The position numbers were made by a program, and so were the translations under genes. Below, one piece after another: positions 25,614-34,256 of a stretch of DNA of 64,000 nucleotides. Position 1 is the stretch's first letter. Each line of letters starts with the position of its first letter. The stretch is from Kineococcus rhizosphaerae (GTDB lineage Bacteria > Actinomycetota > Actinomycetes > Actinomycetales > Kineococcaceae), in the NCBI RefSeq assembly GCF_003002055.1, contig NZ_PVZF01000007.1:1-64000 (forward strand), in the 5' to 3' direction. The notes below the pieces were generated by a model that saw only the letters and a program-made list of their open reading frames with translations, was not told the origin of the DNA and did no database searches.

Positions 25614-26600
25614 TCAACGCACCGGGATGCCCGCGCCGGCCAGGACGTCGAGCTGGAACCGCTGGACGGTCCCGGGGTGGACGATGTCCAGGTCGTCGAG
25701 GGCCTGGGCGGCGGTGAACGCCGCCGCGCGGGCGTGGTGGTGGACCTGCAGGACGCGGTCCAGGACGTCGGCGGTGTTGAAGACCCGCCCCACGGCGGTC
25801 TCCGTGGTCTCGCGCTGCGGCAGCAGCACCCGCAGGCGCTCCGCGAGGCCCTGCGGCACCTGCTGCAGGGACCGCTGTTCCAGCACCGCCAGCACGCGCA
25901 GGTAGTGCTCGCCCAGCAGGACCTCGCCTCCGAAGCCGGCGTCGGGCAGGTCGCCGTTGGGCAGGTGGTGGGCCAGCGCGACGAGGAACGCCTCGCCCCG
26001 GCCCACGCCGAAGCGCGGCGCGACCAGCGCGGAGTACACCGCGGTCACGAAGCAGTGGTCGCCGTGGCTCTCAGGGGGTTCGACGACGACGCGCGGCAGG
26101 ACCGGGTGGGTGGCCCCCGCCCGCGGCTGGCGGACCAGGGCGTCGACGAAGGGCGGTGCGGCCGGGAGGAGGTCCTCCGCGAACGGGTCGGGGTCCAGGG
26201 CGGCGCGCAGGTCGGCGAGGTCGCCGAAACCACCTTCGGCGGTCGCGGTGACGGCGTCGAAGGCGCGCTGCAGCACGAGCAGGCGCTCACCCCGGTCCAG
26301 GCCGGCCAGGGCCAGGACACCGGCGTCGACCCCGGCGAGACGGGCCGCGACGAGCGCGTGGGCGACCTCGCGCAGCGCCAGGGCCAGGACGCGGTCGGTG
26401 GACCAGTCCCGCAGGAGGACGCGCCAGGAACGCACGAACGCGCGGTCGGCCAGGGAACCCGGGCCACGGGCGTCCCGCAGGCGCTTCACGTCCGCCACCT
26501 CCCGCAGGAGCTGCAGCGTGCGGGGTTCCACCACGGGACCCGCCTCGGGACGGGGGTTTGCGGTGTCGGGTCCCGCTAGAACGGGCGGCGGGGAGGTCAT
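25614..26600 (-). CDS. HD-like hydrolase-fold protein
   Basis: A 328-residue protein, first gene of the YcaO operon. The N-terminal half is helical and Arg/Leu-rich. The C-terminal half has a spaced pattern like a divergent HD domain: PPESHGDHCFVTAVYSAL (first His), ALAHHLPNGD (His-His in place of His-Asp) and FNTADVLDRVLQVHHHA (final Asp). HD proteins are metal-dependent phosphohydrolases, or oxygenases in the inositol oxygenase branch; which applies is not clear. The ATG at 26600 has no good ribosome site. A relation to EboA-type proteins was considered but not supported. Confidence 0.6.
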   Translation of the reverse strand: MTSPPPVLAGPDTANPRPEAGPVVEPRTLQLLREVADVKRLRDARGPGSLADRAFVRSWRVLLRDWSTDRVLALALREVAHALVAARLAGVDAGVLALAGLDRGERLLVLQRAFDAVTATAEGGFGDLADLRAALDPDPFAEDLLPAAPPFVDALVRQPRAGATHPVLPRVVVEPPESHGDHCFVTAVYSALVAPRFGVGRGEAFLVALAHHLPNGDLPDAGFGGEVLLGEHYLRVLAVLEQRSLQQVPQGLAERLRVLLPQRETTETAVGRVFNTADVLDRVLQVHHHARAAAFTAAQALDDLDIVHPGTVQRFQLDVLAGAGIPVR

Positions 26601-26720
26601 CGACGAGTTCGAGCGACTGCGCTCGGCACGGTGAACGGCACGACGTCACTGTGCCTCCCTCCCCGGAGGTCCGCACACCGGACCGGACGCCCCGTGACGA
26701 TCCTCACGTGGGGAGGTTCA

Positions 26721-26732
26721 GGGAGCGCTCCC
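26721..26732. promoter_or_regulatory. CebR-like LacI operator palindrome
   Basis: GGGAGCGCTCCC is a perfect 12-bp palindrome identical to the core of the streptomycete CebR box TGGGAGCGCTCCCA, here flanked by A and G. It lies between the divergent YcaO operon and TIM-barrel gene, about 120 bp from each start codon. Confidence 0.6.
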
Positions 26733-26835
26733 GGCCGGACCGTGCCTATCGTCGACGAGCGCAGCCGCGGGAACGCTGCCACGCTGACCCGATCCTTCCC
26801 TCCCCCGCGACCCATCGCGATCACGAGGAGCACCC

Positions 26836-27789
26836 GTGCCCGAAACATCCCTGCCGTCGCCGACCTCGCACGCCCGGCTGGCCTACAACGCCAACGGTTT
26901 GCGCTCGGTCAGCCTCGACGACGCCGTCCGCACGCTGGCCGACCGCGGGTACGACGGCATCGAACTCTCGCTCAACGCCCAGCACGTCGACCCGTGGACG
27001 TTCTCCGCCGCCGACGCGGCCCACCTCCGCGAAACCCTCGCGGAGACCGGCATGGTCGCCTGCAGCCTGGCCACCGGCGACCCGCACCTGCTGAGCGAGC
27101 ACGCCTTCGAACCCGCGCTGGTGGATCCCGACCCCGCCGAACGCGCCCGCCGGCTGGACCTGCTGCAGCGCGGCGTGCGCACCGGGGTCCTCATCGGGGT
27201 TCCGCTCGTGGTGTTCTCCACCGGCAAACGGCGTCCGGAGGTCAGCGAGGCGCAGGCCGACGCGTGGCTGGACGAGGCCCTGGCCGTGCTGCTCGACACG
27301 CTGCACGAAACCCTCGACGCCGCCGGGCTCCCCCGCGGCAGCACGGTCCTGGCCATCGAACCCGAACCTGGTTTCCACTGCCGGACGAACGCCGACGTCG
27401 CCGCGGTGCTGGAACGGACCGGGAGCACGGACCTGTGGCTGAGCCAGGACCTCGGCCACTGCGTCGTCGAGGAGGAGGACGCCCTGGGTTCGCTCGCCCG
27501 TCACCTGCCGGTGACCCGTCACCTGCAGGTCGAGGACATCGCCGGCAGGGTGCACGCGCACCTCGTCCCCGGCGACGGCGACGTCGACTTCGACGCCGTC
27601 GGCCGGGTGCTGGCCGACGGGTACGACGGCTGGATCAGCGTGGAGCTGTACGACCACGACCCCGTGCACCGCGAGGCCGCCCGGCGCAGCGAGGAGTTCC
27701 TCCGCGACCGCTTCCCGTCGCTGACGCGCTCGTCGGACGCGATCGACCTGACGGTTCTCGAGGAGCGGAGCACCACGGCCGTCCACTGA
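26836..27789 (+). CDS. Sugar phosphate isomerase/epimerase-like TIM-barrel protein
   Basis: A 317-residue AP-endonuclease-2-type barrel: RLAYNANGLRSVSLDDAVRTL, GYDGIELSLNAQHV, LAIEPEPGFHCRT, LWLSQDLGHCVVEEED, LQVEDIAGRVHAH and DGWISVELYDHDP. Glu, Asp and His at these strand ends form the usual metal site. GTG 26836 has GAGGAGC upstream. It is transcribed divergently from the YcaO operon with a CebR-like palindrome between, so it is probably part of the same pathway. It is not a close copy of the isomerase at 16435. A phosphate-free substrate such as an inosose is possible. Confidence 0.88.
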   Translation: MPETSLPSPTSHARLAYNANGLRSVSLDDAVRTLADRGYDGIELSLNAQHVDPWTFSAADAAHLRETLAETGMVACSLATGDPHLLSEHAFEPALVDPDPAERARRLDLLQRGVRTGVLIGVPLVVFSTGKRRPEVSEAQADAWLDEALAVLLDTLHETLDAAGLPRGSTVLAIEPEPGFHCRTNADVAAVLERTGSTDLWLSQDLGHCVVEEEDALGSLARHLPVTRHLQVEDIAGRVHAHLVPGDGDVDFDAVGRVLADGYDGWISVELYDHDPVHREAARRSEEFLRDRFPSLTRSSDAIDLTVLEERSTTAVH

Positions 27790-27864
27790 GGTGGACCGTC
27801 CTGCCCGCCTCACCCGGGAAGCCCGTGGAACCTCCCGGGTGGGGCACCCGTCCGCCTGGACGGG

Positions 27865-28911
27865 TCAGTTCAGGTGGTGGACCCGCCGGTACTCCAGGGC
27901 GTAGGCGAGCTTGCCGGGCTTGTCGGCGGAGTACGGCTGGCTGAGCTTGGCGAACTCGCCCTTCGTGGCGGCCTTGCCGTCGTTCCACTCCTCCAGGGCC
28001 CCGAGCTCCTCGGCGGTGAACCCGCTGTCGACGACCTCGTCCCGGGGCAGCGCGGTCATCGCGCGCGTCACCGACTCCACGGTCGACAGGTAGCTCGGCA
28101 GGTCGTCCCGGTCCCACCCGCACAGGTCGACGCCGGAGGAGTCGCGGACCCAGCTGCCCCAGTAGAACTCCTGGAACGGCACCCCGCCGGCGGCGTAGCC
28201 GATGTCGCGGCCGAAGTAGAGCAGGCTGCGGTAGCGGTCGTCCTGGAAGTTCGCGAGCCCGATGCTGGTGGGCAGCTGGTCGACCTTAACGGCGCGGCCC
28301 TCGGGGTCCTTCAGGTAGACCCACTGGTGGGCCTGCACCAGCGCCCAGAAGTCCTTCTTCCCCAGCGTGCTGTAGTTCGCGACCACGCGCAGCCGGACGT
28401 GCAGGTCCGCACCGCCGTCGGGGGTCTCGTAGAACGAGGTCAGCGTGTGGTGCCCGTCGGTCAGGAACGGCTCCCCGCCGGGGCCGATGACGACGGTCTT
28501 CATGGGCGCCGTGCTGTCGGCCGTCTCCGCCCCGCGCGGGAGTTCGCACGTGAACGACGAGGGACGGTCCAGCCGGGCCCCGGGCGAGACGGTCGCGGCC
28601 TCGACGCGGCCGTCGGCCTCGCACCAGTCGTCGAACTTCTTGTTCACGGCGTCCTTGCCGAGCGTGTACCGGCCGAGCTTGTAGTAGACCTCGTCGTACC
28701 CGAGCGAGGGCTGGGTCGGGTGCACGTCGCCGATGCGGACGTCGAGCAGTTCGCCGATCGTGGCGCACACGTACTGCGACCAGTGGCCCTCGGCCTTGCA
28801 GACGGCAGGCTTCTTCTCGGCCGAGGCGGTGGCGGCCGGGGCCGTCAGGCCCAGGCCGACGCCGGCGGCGAGGACGGCGGCGAGGACGGTGCGCAGGGTT
28901 CTGCGGCGCAT
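27865..28911 (-). CDS. Secreted ParB/Srx-like-domain protein
   Basis: A 348-residue protein with a clear signal peptide (RRRTLRTVLAAVLAAGVGLGLTAPAATASA). The mature part has cysteines in VCKAEGHW, YVCATIGE, WCEADG and FTCELPRG, and the segment VVIGPGGEPFLTDGHHTLTSFYE, whose DGHH core is the ParB/sulfiredoxin N-terminal nucleotide-binding motif. Secreted proteins of this type occur in streptomycetes without known function. ATG 28911 follows GGGAG and precedes the signal peptide; upstream residues are disordered antisense-like sequence. It is monocistronic and convergent with the isomerase gene, which ends 75 bp away. Confidence 0.72.
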   Translation of the reverse strand: MRRRTLRTVLAAVLAAGVGLGLTAPAATASAEKKPAVCKAEGHWSQYVCATIGELLDVRIGDVHPTQPSLGYDEVYYKLGRYTLGKDAVNKKFDDWCEADGRVEAATVSPGARLDRPSSFTCELPRGAETADSTAPMKTVVIGPGGEPFLTDGHHTLTSFYETPDGGADLHVRLRVVANYSTLGKKDFWALVQAHQWVYLKDPEGRAVKVDQLPTSIGLANFQDDRYRSLLYFGRDIGYAAGGVPFQEFYWGSWVRDSSGVDLCGWDRDDLPSYLSTVESVTRAMTALPRDEVVDSGFTAEELGALEEWNDGKAATKGEFAKLSQPYSADKPGKLAYALEYRRVHHLN

Positions 28912-29033
28912 GGGTTCGGGCTCCCGGGTCGGTGGTGTCGACGGTCCCGGTGAGACTGCCGAGGACGTCGGGCCCGGGGACGGACGGGAGGTGACGCCCC
29001 GGCGACCGCTGCGTGAACCGCCTCCCGCACGCG

Positions 29034-29093
29034 CCGAAGGCACACCTCTCGCCCTCACGACGCGGCGCGTCGGGGCGCGAGGTGTGCCTTCGG
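29034..29093. terminator. Strong hairpin / repeated palindromic element, copy 2
   Basis: Arms CCGAAGGCACACCTC (29034-29048) and GAGGTGTGCCTTCGG (29079-29093) enclose a CGACGCGGCGCGTCGGGG core shared with copy 1 at 19869. The element starts 11 bp past the Gfo/Idh/MocA stop codon at 29104, so it probably ends the transporter operon. The sequence CGGCGGGAGGGGGTC between hairpin and stop is also shared by both copies. Confidence 0.75.
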
Positions 29094-29103
29094 CGGGAGG
29101 GGG

Positions 29104-30171
29104 TCAGCGGCTGAGGGCGGCGCGGGCCGAACCCCAGCCCTTGAGGACCTCCAGCACGTCCTCGCGCTGCTCGTCGGCGACGGCCTGCGCGTGCGCGCGG
29201 TCCAGGACGTCGTCGAGGCGCACGCGGGTGCCGGTGGCGGCGGACTCGACGGCCGCCTCGACCATCGCCAGGCTCAGGACGTTGTCGTGCACCTCCCCCC
29301 ACAGCGGGGTGCCGTCGGCGAGGAAGCGCGTGAACGCCGCGAGCGAGCCCGCGATGCCCTCCCCCGGGTCGTCGGCGGGGCCGGCCTCGGCGCCTTCGAC
29401 GACAGGGTCGTGGTCGCCGTCCCACAGCGCCGAGCCGCGGGCGCCCGACAGCCGCCAGGCGCCGTTCCACGACGTCTCCAGCCCGGGGGCGCACCAGCTG
29501 CCCGTGAAGGTGTAGCGGGCGCCGGTGGACATCTCGAAGACGGCCGCGGCCGAGGCGGCCCCGGCGTACCAGGACCACGACGGGTTGAACTCCTCGCAGT
29601 ACACCGAGACGGGTTCGGCGTCGAGCAGGAACCGGGCCAGGTCGAACTGGTGGATGGCCATGTCGACGAGCAGGACGTGGTCCATCTCCTCGCGGAACCC
29701 GCCGAAGTGCGGGGCCTTGAAGAACTCCGTCGCCAGCGACCCCAGGTCGCCCAGCGCGCGGGCCTGCGCGCGGAAGGCGTCGACGTGCGCGTTGTAGCGC
29801 CGGGACTGCGAGACGACGAACGGCTGGCCGGACACCTCGGAGGCGGCGACGAGCGAGAGGGCCTGCGCGACGGTCGGGGCGACGGGCTTCTCCCCCAGCA
29901 CCGGGTAGCCGGCGAACAGCGCGGCGGTGGTGACGGGGTGGTGCGCCACCGGCACGGTGACGTTGACGACGGCGTCGGCCCCGACCTCCCGGGCCAGCGC
30001 GACGGTGTCGGTGCCGACGGGCACGTCGGGGACGCCCGCGTCGGCCAGCGCGGCCCCGGCGACGCCGAGGTCGAGGTCGACGACCCCGGCCAGTTCCACG
30101 GCCGGGTCGGCCAGGATCGTCGCGAGCCAGGCCTTGCCCATGCCGCCGGCGCCGACGAGGACGACCTTCAC
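29104..30171 (-). CDS. Gfo/Idh/MocA-family oxidoreductase (ThuB-like)
   Basis: A 355-residue NAD(P)-dependent oxidoreductase with [14 protein letters not shown], catalytic [10 protein letters not shown] and substrate-domain stretch [20 protein letters not shown] 30171 overlaps the ThuA stop as GTGA. ThuA-ThuB pairs in rhizobia convert disaccharides such as trehalose to 3-keto forms, and this gene occupies the ThuB position in a transporter operon. It is the last gene of the operon before the hairpin at 29034. Confidence 0.9.
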   Translation of the reverse strand: MKVVLVGAGGMGKAWLATILADPAVELAGVVDLDLGVAGAALADAGVPDVPVGTDTVALAREVGADAVVNVTVPVAHHPVTTAALFAGYPVLGEKPVAPTVAQALSLVAASEVSGQPFVVSQSRRYNAHVDAFRAQARALGDLGSLATEFFKAPHFGGFREEMDHVLLVDMAIHQFDLARFLLDAEPVSVYCEEFNPSWSWYAGAASAAAVFEMSTGARYTFTGSWCAPGLETSWNGAWRLSGARGSALWDGDHDPVVEGAEAGPADDPGEGIAGSLAAFTRFLADGTPLWGEVHDNVLSLAMVEAAVESAATGTRVRLDDVLDRAHAQAVADEQREDVLEVLKGWGSARAALSR

Positions 30172-30944
30172 TTCTGCTTCTCCGGGTCCAGCGCGCCCTG
30201 GTAGCCCTGGCCGTTGTAGAAGTCCTCGGTGTCGTAGCGCAGCAGGACCGGGTCGGTGCGTTCGGGGCGGACGGTGACGGCCCACTCGACGGCGTTGGAG
30301 ATGACCTTGCGGACGCCCTCGTGGAAGTACGTGGGGAAGTCCTGGTCGCCGGGGCGGAAGTAGAAGATCTTCCCGAAGCCGCGCTTGAAGGTGATGCCGG
30401 AGCGGAACACCTCACCGCCGGTGAAGGAGGAGATGAAGACGATCTCGTCGGGGGCGGGGATGTCGAAGAACTCCCCGTACATCTCGTCCTCCTCGATGAT
30501 CAGGGGGTGCGGGACGCCCTGCGCGATGGGGTGGGTCGGGTCGACCGTCCACAGCAGTTCCCGGTCGTGCTCGGAGCGCCAGCGCAGCGTGCAGCTCGTG
30601 CCCATCAGCCGCTGGAAGATCTTCGACCAGTGCCCGGAGTGCAGGACGACGAGGCCCATCCCGGCCAGAACGTGGCGCTGGACGCGGTCGACGACCTCGT
30701 CGGAGACCTCGGCGTGCGCGGCGTGCCCCCACCAGGTGAGGACGTCGGTGTTCTGCAGGACCTCCTCGGTGAGCCCGTGCTCGGGGTCGTCCAGCGTCGC
30801 GGTGCGGACGGTGACGCCCTCGCCGAGGTTCGCCTCGATGCCCTCGGCGACGGCGCCGTGCATGCCGTTCGGGTAGCGCTTGGCGACCTCGGGTTCGAGC
30901 TGTTCGTGGCGGTTCTCGCCCCACACGGTGACACGGATCGTCAT
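30168..30944 (-). CDS. ThuA-like trehalose utilisation family protein
   Basis: A 258-residue glutamine-amidotransferase-like-fold protein: [54 protein letters not shown] and [25 protein letters not shown]. These are the usual ThuA landmarks. ThuA with ThuB takes part in disaccharide catabolism, recently associated with 3-keto sugars, but the catalytic role of ThuA is uncertain. It lies 9 bp downstream of the MalG-type permease and overlaps the ThuB-like gene, so transport and oxidation are encoded together. Confidence 0.92.
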   Translation of the reverse strand: MTIRVTVWGENRHEQLEPEVAKRYPNGMHGAVAEGIEANLGEGVTVRTATLDDPEHGLTEEVLQNTDVLTWWGHAAHAEVSDEVVDRVQRHVLAGMGLVVLHSGHWSKIFQRLMGTSCTLRWRSEHDRELLWTVDPTHPIAQGVPHPLIIEEDEMYGEFFDIPAPDEIVFISSFTGGEVFRSGITFKRGFGKIFYFRPGDQDFPTYFHEGVRKVISNAVEWAVTVRPERTDPVLLRYDTEDFYNGQGYQGALDPEKQK

Positions 30945-30953
30945 GGTTCTCTC

Positions 30954-31823
30954 CTAGGACTTGACGGCCCCGCCCGTGACGCCGGCGGCGACGTACCGCT
31001 GGGCCAGGACGAGCAGGGCGATGGCGGGCAGGGACGACAGCACGGCCGTGGCCATGATGGGCGACCAGTCGGCGACGAAGCTGCCGACGTAGGTGTACAG
31101 CCCCAGGGTGATGGGCCGCAGGTCGGCCGTGGTCGTCAGGGTCAGGGCGAACAGGAAGTCGCCCCAGGCGAACAGGAACGTGAACAGGCCCGCGGTGATG
31201 AGGGCGTTGCGGCTCATGGGCAGGACGATGGAGAAGAAGGCGCGGACGTGGCCGGCGCCGTCGACGTAGGCGGCCTCGACGATGGAGGCCGGGATCGACC
31301 CCATGAAGGCGCGCATGAGGATGATGGAGAAGGGGATGCCCGCCGCGGAGTCGGCGAGGATGAGCCCGCCGAGGGTGTTCAGCAGCCCCAGGTCGCTGTA
31401 GGCGGAGTACAGGGCGTTGGCCACGACGATGCCGGGGACCATCTGCGTGATGAGGATCCCGAACAGCACGACGGTGGCCCAGCGGCCCAGCTTGAAGTGG
31501 GCCATGGCGTAGGCCGCGGGGGTCGCGATCAGCAGGCTGAACACGACGGAGCCCAGGCTGATGAGCAGCGACGTGACGAGGTTGCGGCCCTGCTCGGAGA
31601 TCGCCGTCGTGTAGCCGCGCAGCGACAGGTCGAACGGCAGCCAGGGGGTCGCGACGGCGTTGCCGGCCGGCTGCAGGGACACGTTGATCATCCAGTACAG
31701 CGGGAACAGCATGAACGCCAGGATGACGATGCCGATCACCGTGTAGACGGGCCGCCGGGGGGCCTTGACCTTCGCCGGCGACCCCTCGGGCGCCCGCGTG
31801 CGGGTGGGGACCATCGCGCTCAC
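30954..31823 (-). CDS. Sugar ABC transporter permease (MalG type)
   Basis: A 289-residue inner-membrane permease with six membrane segments. The cytoplasmic EAA loop reads EAAYVDGAGHVRAFFSIVLP, and the C-terminus QRYVAAGVTGGAVK is typical of carbohydrate-uptake-1 permeases. GTG 31823 or ATG 31814 may be the start. It pairs with the MalF-type permease upstream. No ATP-binding subunit is encoded here, as is usual in actinobacteria where a shared MsiK-type ATPase serves several sugar transporters. Confidence 0.93.
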   Translation of the reverse strand: MSAMVPTRTRAPEGSPAKVKAPRRPVYTVIGIVILAFMLFPLYWMINVSLQPAGNAVATPWLPFDLSLRGYTTAISEQGRNLVTSLLISLGSVVFSLLIATPAAYAMAHFKLGRWATVVLFGILITQMVPGIVVANALYSAYSDLGLLNTLGGLILADSAAGIPFSIILMRAFMGSIPASIVEAAYVDGAGHVRAFFSIVLPMSRNALITAGLFTFLFAWGDFLFALTLTTTADLRPITLGLYTYVGSFVADWSPIMATAVLSSLPAIALLVLAQRYVAAGVTGGAVKS

Positions 31824-31833
31824 TCGTCTGCGC

Positions 31834-32787
31834 TCATTCGTCTACAGCCTTCCGGTTGAGCCGCAGGTACACCACGGCGAAGACCAGCGAGATGACGATG
31901 AGGATGTTGCCCAGGGCCGCACCCGCACCGAAGTCGAACTGCCTGAAGGACATGTCGTAGGAGAACGTCGAGATCGTCTGGGTCGAGTTCGCCGGGCCGC
32001 CGTTCGTCAGCCCGAGGATCACGTCGAGCACCTTGAGGGTGTAGACGACCCCGAGCACCAGGACCACCGTCACGACGGGGCGCAGCATGGGCCAGGTGAT
32101 GTGCCGGAACGCCCGCCACCCGGTCGCGCCGTCGAGGGCACCGGCCTCGTACAGCTCCTCGGGGATCTCCTGCAGCCCGCCGTAGAGGATGGTCATGTTG
32201 AACGGGATGCCGAGCCAGATGTTCACGCCGATGACCGCGACGAGGGCCAGCGACGTCGACGTGAGCCAGTTCGGGTGCGCGTCGAGGAACGGCACCGCGC
32301 CCAGGATCCGGTTGAGCGCCCCGTTGTCGGTGTCCAGGATCCAGCGCCACACGGCGGTCCCGGCGATCATCGGGATGAGCCAGGGCAGCAGGATGAGCGA
32401 GCGCAGCACCCCGGACAGCGCGAACTTCTTGTGGAAGAACAGCGCGATGGCCAGGCCCAGGACGAACTGCCCCACGATCGAGCCCGCGGTGAACAGCAGG
32501 GTGTTCAGCAGCGTCCGGTCGAAGATGGCGTCGCCGAGGACGTGGCGGTAGTTCTCCAGGCCGACCCAGGGCGCCTCGCCCGTGTAGAACGTCTTGGTCG
32601 TGTACTCCTGGAACCCCATGACGACGTTCTTGACGACGGGGTAGCCGAAGAACAGGACCAGGTACACCACGGCCGGGACGATGAACGCGACCTCGACGAG
32701 CCGGGTCCGCAGCTTGTGCCCCGCTCCCCTCCCCGCCGGCGCGAGCGCCGACGGGGAGGTGGCGCGGCTGGTGGCCACGTCAGCCAT
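31834..32787 (-). CDS. Sugar ABC transporter permease (MalF type)
   Basis: A 317-residue permease: cytoplasmic Arg-rich start, first membrane segment VEVAFIVPAVVYLVLFFGYPV, and EAA loop EAGALDGATGWRAFRHITWP. It overlaps the end of the binding-protein gene by 8 bp, so translation is coupled. With the MalG-type partner it forms the membrane channel of a carbohydrate importer; the sugar is not identifiable. Confidence 0.93.
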   Translation of the reverse strand: MADVATSRATSPSALAPAGRGAGHKLRTRLVEVAFIVPAVVYLVLFFGYPVVKNVVMGFQEYTTKTFYTGEAPWVGLENYRHVLGDAIFDRTLLNTLLFTAGSIVGQFVLGLAIALFFHKKFALSGVLRSLILLPWLIPMIAGTAVWRWILDTDNGALNRILGAVPFLDAHPNWLTSTSLALVAVIGVNIWLGIPFNMTILYGGLQEIPEELYEAGALDGATGWRAFRHITWPMLRPVVTVVLVLGVVYTLKVLDVILGLTNGGPANSTQTISTFSYDMSFRQFDFGAGAALGNILIVISLVFAVVYLRLNRKAVDE

Positions 32788-34018
32788 TCTGCGCCTGCTT
32801 GAGCGCGTCCTCCGGCGTCATGCCGCCCACGAGGGCGTTCTGGACCGCCGTGTAGATCTTGGTGGCCGCCTTCGGCCAGTCCGGCCCGAGCTCACCGGTG
32901 CGGGCGCGCAGGTCCGGGACCTGGTCGGCGAACGCCTTGAGGTTGGGGTTCTTGGAAGTGACCTGGTCGGCCAGCGCCGGCTTGGTGGGCACGGTGCCGG
33001 TGCCGAGGGAGATGTTCACCTCGTTCTCGTCGCTGTTGAGGCACTGGACGAGCTCGGCGGCCTTCTTCTGCTTGTCCTTGTCCCCGGTCTGCGGGACGGT
33101 CCACGCCTCGCCGCCGAACGGGGAGACGGTCTTGCCGCCGGCCTGCGGGACGGGGATCGGGACGATGCCGTACTCCAGCCCCTCGGCCTTGTCGAGGGTG
33201 CCGAAGTTCCACGGGCCGTTGATCATCATGGCGGCCTTGCCGGCGGTGAACTGGTCGGCCACGTCGGCCTGCGACCAGTTCACGGAGGACTGCGACAGCG
33301 ACTTGGCGTCCAGCATGTCCTTGACGAGCTGCAGCGCGGCGGCGGTCTGGGGCGTGTCGATGTCCTTCTCGTCGCCGCCGTTGGACCACATGAAGGGCAG
33401 GAACTGCCAGGTGCCCTCGTAGGTGTTGATGTTCGACATCGCGAAGCCGTACTGGTCGCCGGTGGTGAGCTTGGCCGCGTCGGCCTTCAGCTCGTCCCAG
33501 GTGGTGGGCGGGGTGACGCCGGCGGCGTCGAGGATCTTCTTGTTGTAGAACAGCGCGATCGTGTTGGTGACCGGCTGCAGGCCGTAGAGCTTGCCCTCGT
33601 ACGTGGAGGCCTTCAGGACGCCGTCGGCCACGCCGGAGGAGTCGATGCCGAGGTCGTCGAGGGGGGCGAGCGCCCCGGAGGCGGCGATCTGCTGGACGTC
33701 GGGGTTGTCGAGCATGAGGACGTCGGGCAGCGTCTTGGAGGAGGCCTGCTGCAGCACCTTCTGGATGAGCGTGTCGCCGGGGACGGCCTCGCGCGAGATC
33801 TTCATGCCGACGGTCTTGCCGCACGCCTCGATGGCGTTCTTCCACAGCGTCGCGTTGGGGTCGGAGTTGTAGTAGTCCAGGACGCGCAGGGTGTCCGAGC
33901 TCGACCCCGTCGCGCTGCCCCCCTTCGCGCCCCCGCAGGCGCCGAGCGCCAGCGGCAGGACCAGCAGCGCGGCCAGGCCGGCGCGGGTGCGGAACCCTCG
34001 GACCGAGTGTCGAGCCAT
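32780..34018 (-). CDS. Extracellular sugar-binding lipoprotein of ABC transporter
   Basis: A 412-residue solute-binding protein. The signal peptide ends in a lipobox (LPLALGACGG), followed by a Gly/Ser linker and a family-1 extracellular binding domain (DVLMLDNPDVQQIAASGALAPLDD, LYGLQPVTNTIALFYNKKIL, AAMMINGPWNFGTLD, PFGGEAWTVPQTG). ATG 34018 has AGGAG upstream. It is the first gene of a five-gene operon (binding protein, two permeases, ThuA, oxidoreductase). LacI-type operators at 34061 and 34257 lie in its promoter region. Confidence 0.95.
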   Translation of the reverse strand: MARHSVRGFRTRAGLAALLVLPLALGACGGAKGGSATGSSSDTLRVLDYYNSDPNATLWKNAIEACGKTVGMKISREAVPGDTLIQKVLQQASSKTLPDVLMLDNPDVQQIAASGALAPLDDLGIDSSGVADGVLKASTYEGKLYGLQPVTNTIALFYNKKILDAAGVTPPTTWDELKADAAKLTTGDQYGFAMSNINTYEGTWQFLPFMWSNGGDEKDIDTPQTAAALQLVKDMLDAKSLSQSSVNWSQADVADQFTAGKAAMMINGPWNFGTLDKAEGLEYGIVPIPVPQAGGKTVSPFGGEAWTVPQTGDKDKQKKAAELVQCLNSDENEVNISLGTGTVPTKPALADQVTSKNPNLKAFADQVPDLRARTGELGPDWPKAATKIYTAVQNALVGGMTPEDALKQAQNG

Positions 34019-34060
34019 GTCGTTCCTCTCCTCGTGCTCACGGCATCGTGAGCGCTGGTT

Positions 34061-34080
34061 CGTCGATGCGTATCGACGAT
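34061..34080. promoter_or_regulatory. LacI-type operator in the ABC operon promoter
   Basis: TCGTCGATGCGTATCGACGA has perfect 8-bp arms and matches the lacI autoregulatory site at 19793 over an 18-bp core with one change. It lies 43 bp upstream of the binding-protein start, where bound repressor would block RNA polymerase. Confidence 0.8.
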
Positions 34081-34256
34081 GGGTGCGGCGGACCCCGGTG
34101 GGGTCACCGCAGGGGTGGTCAGTGCGCCGGTCGCACCGGCTGTGGTCGGGTCCGGGACGCCGGCACCGGGCGGGTCTCGCCGTCCGCGGGGGACTTCGAC
34201 ACACCACCCTCCTCACCGGGAGTCCGGACCACCGTGTCCTCTGAACCGTCGTCGGG

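Noticed and set aside
19940-26600. Ebo-type metabolite traffic operon
   Set aside because: The TIM-barrel and HD-like genes suggested it, but no UbiA prenyltransferase, dehydroquinate-synthase-like or TatD-like gene is present.
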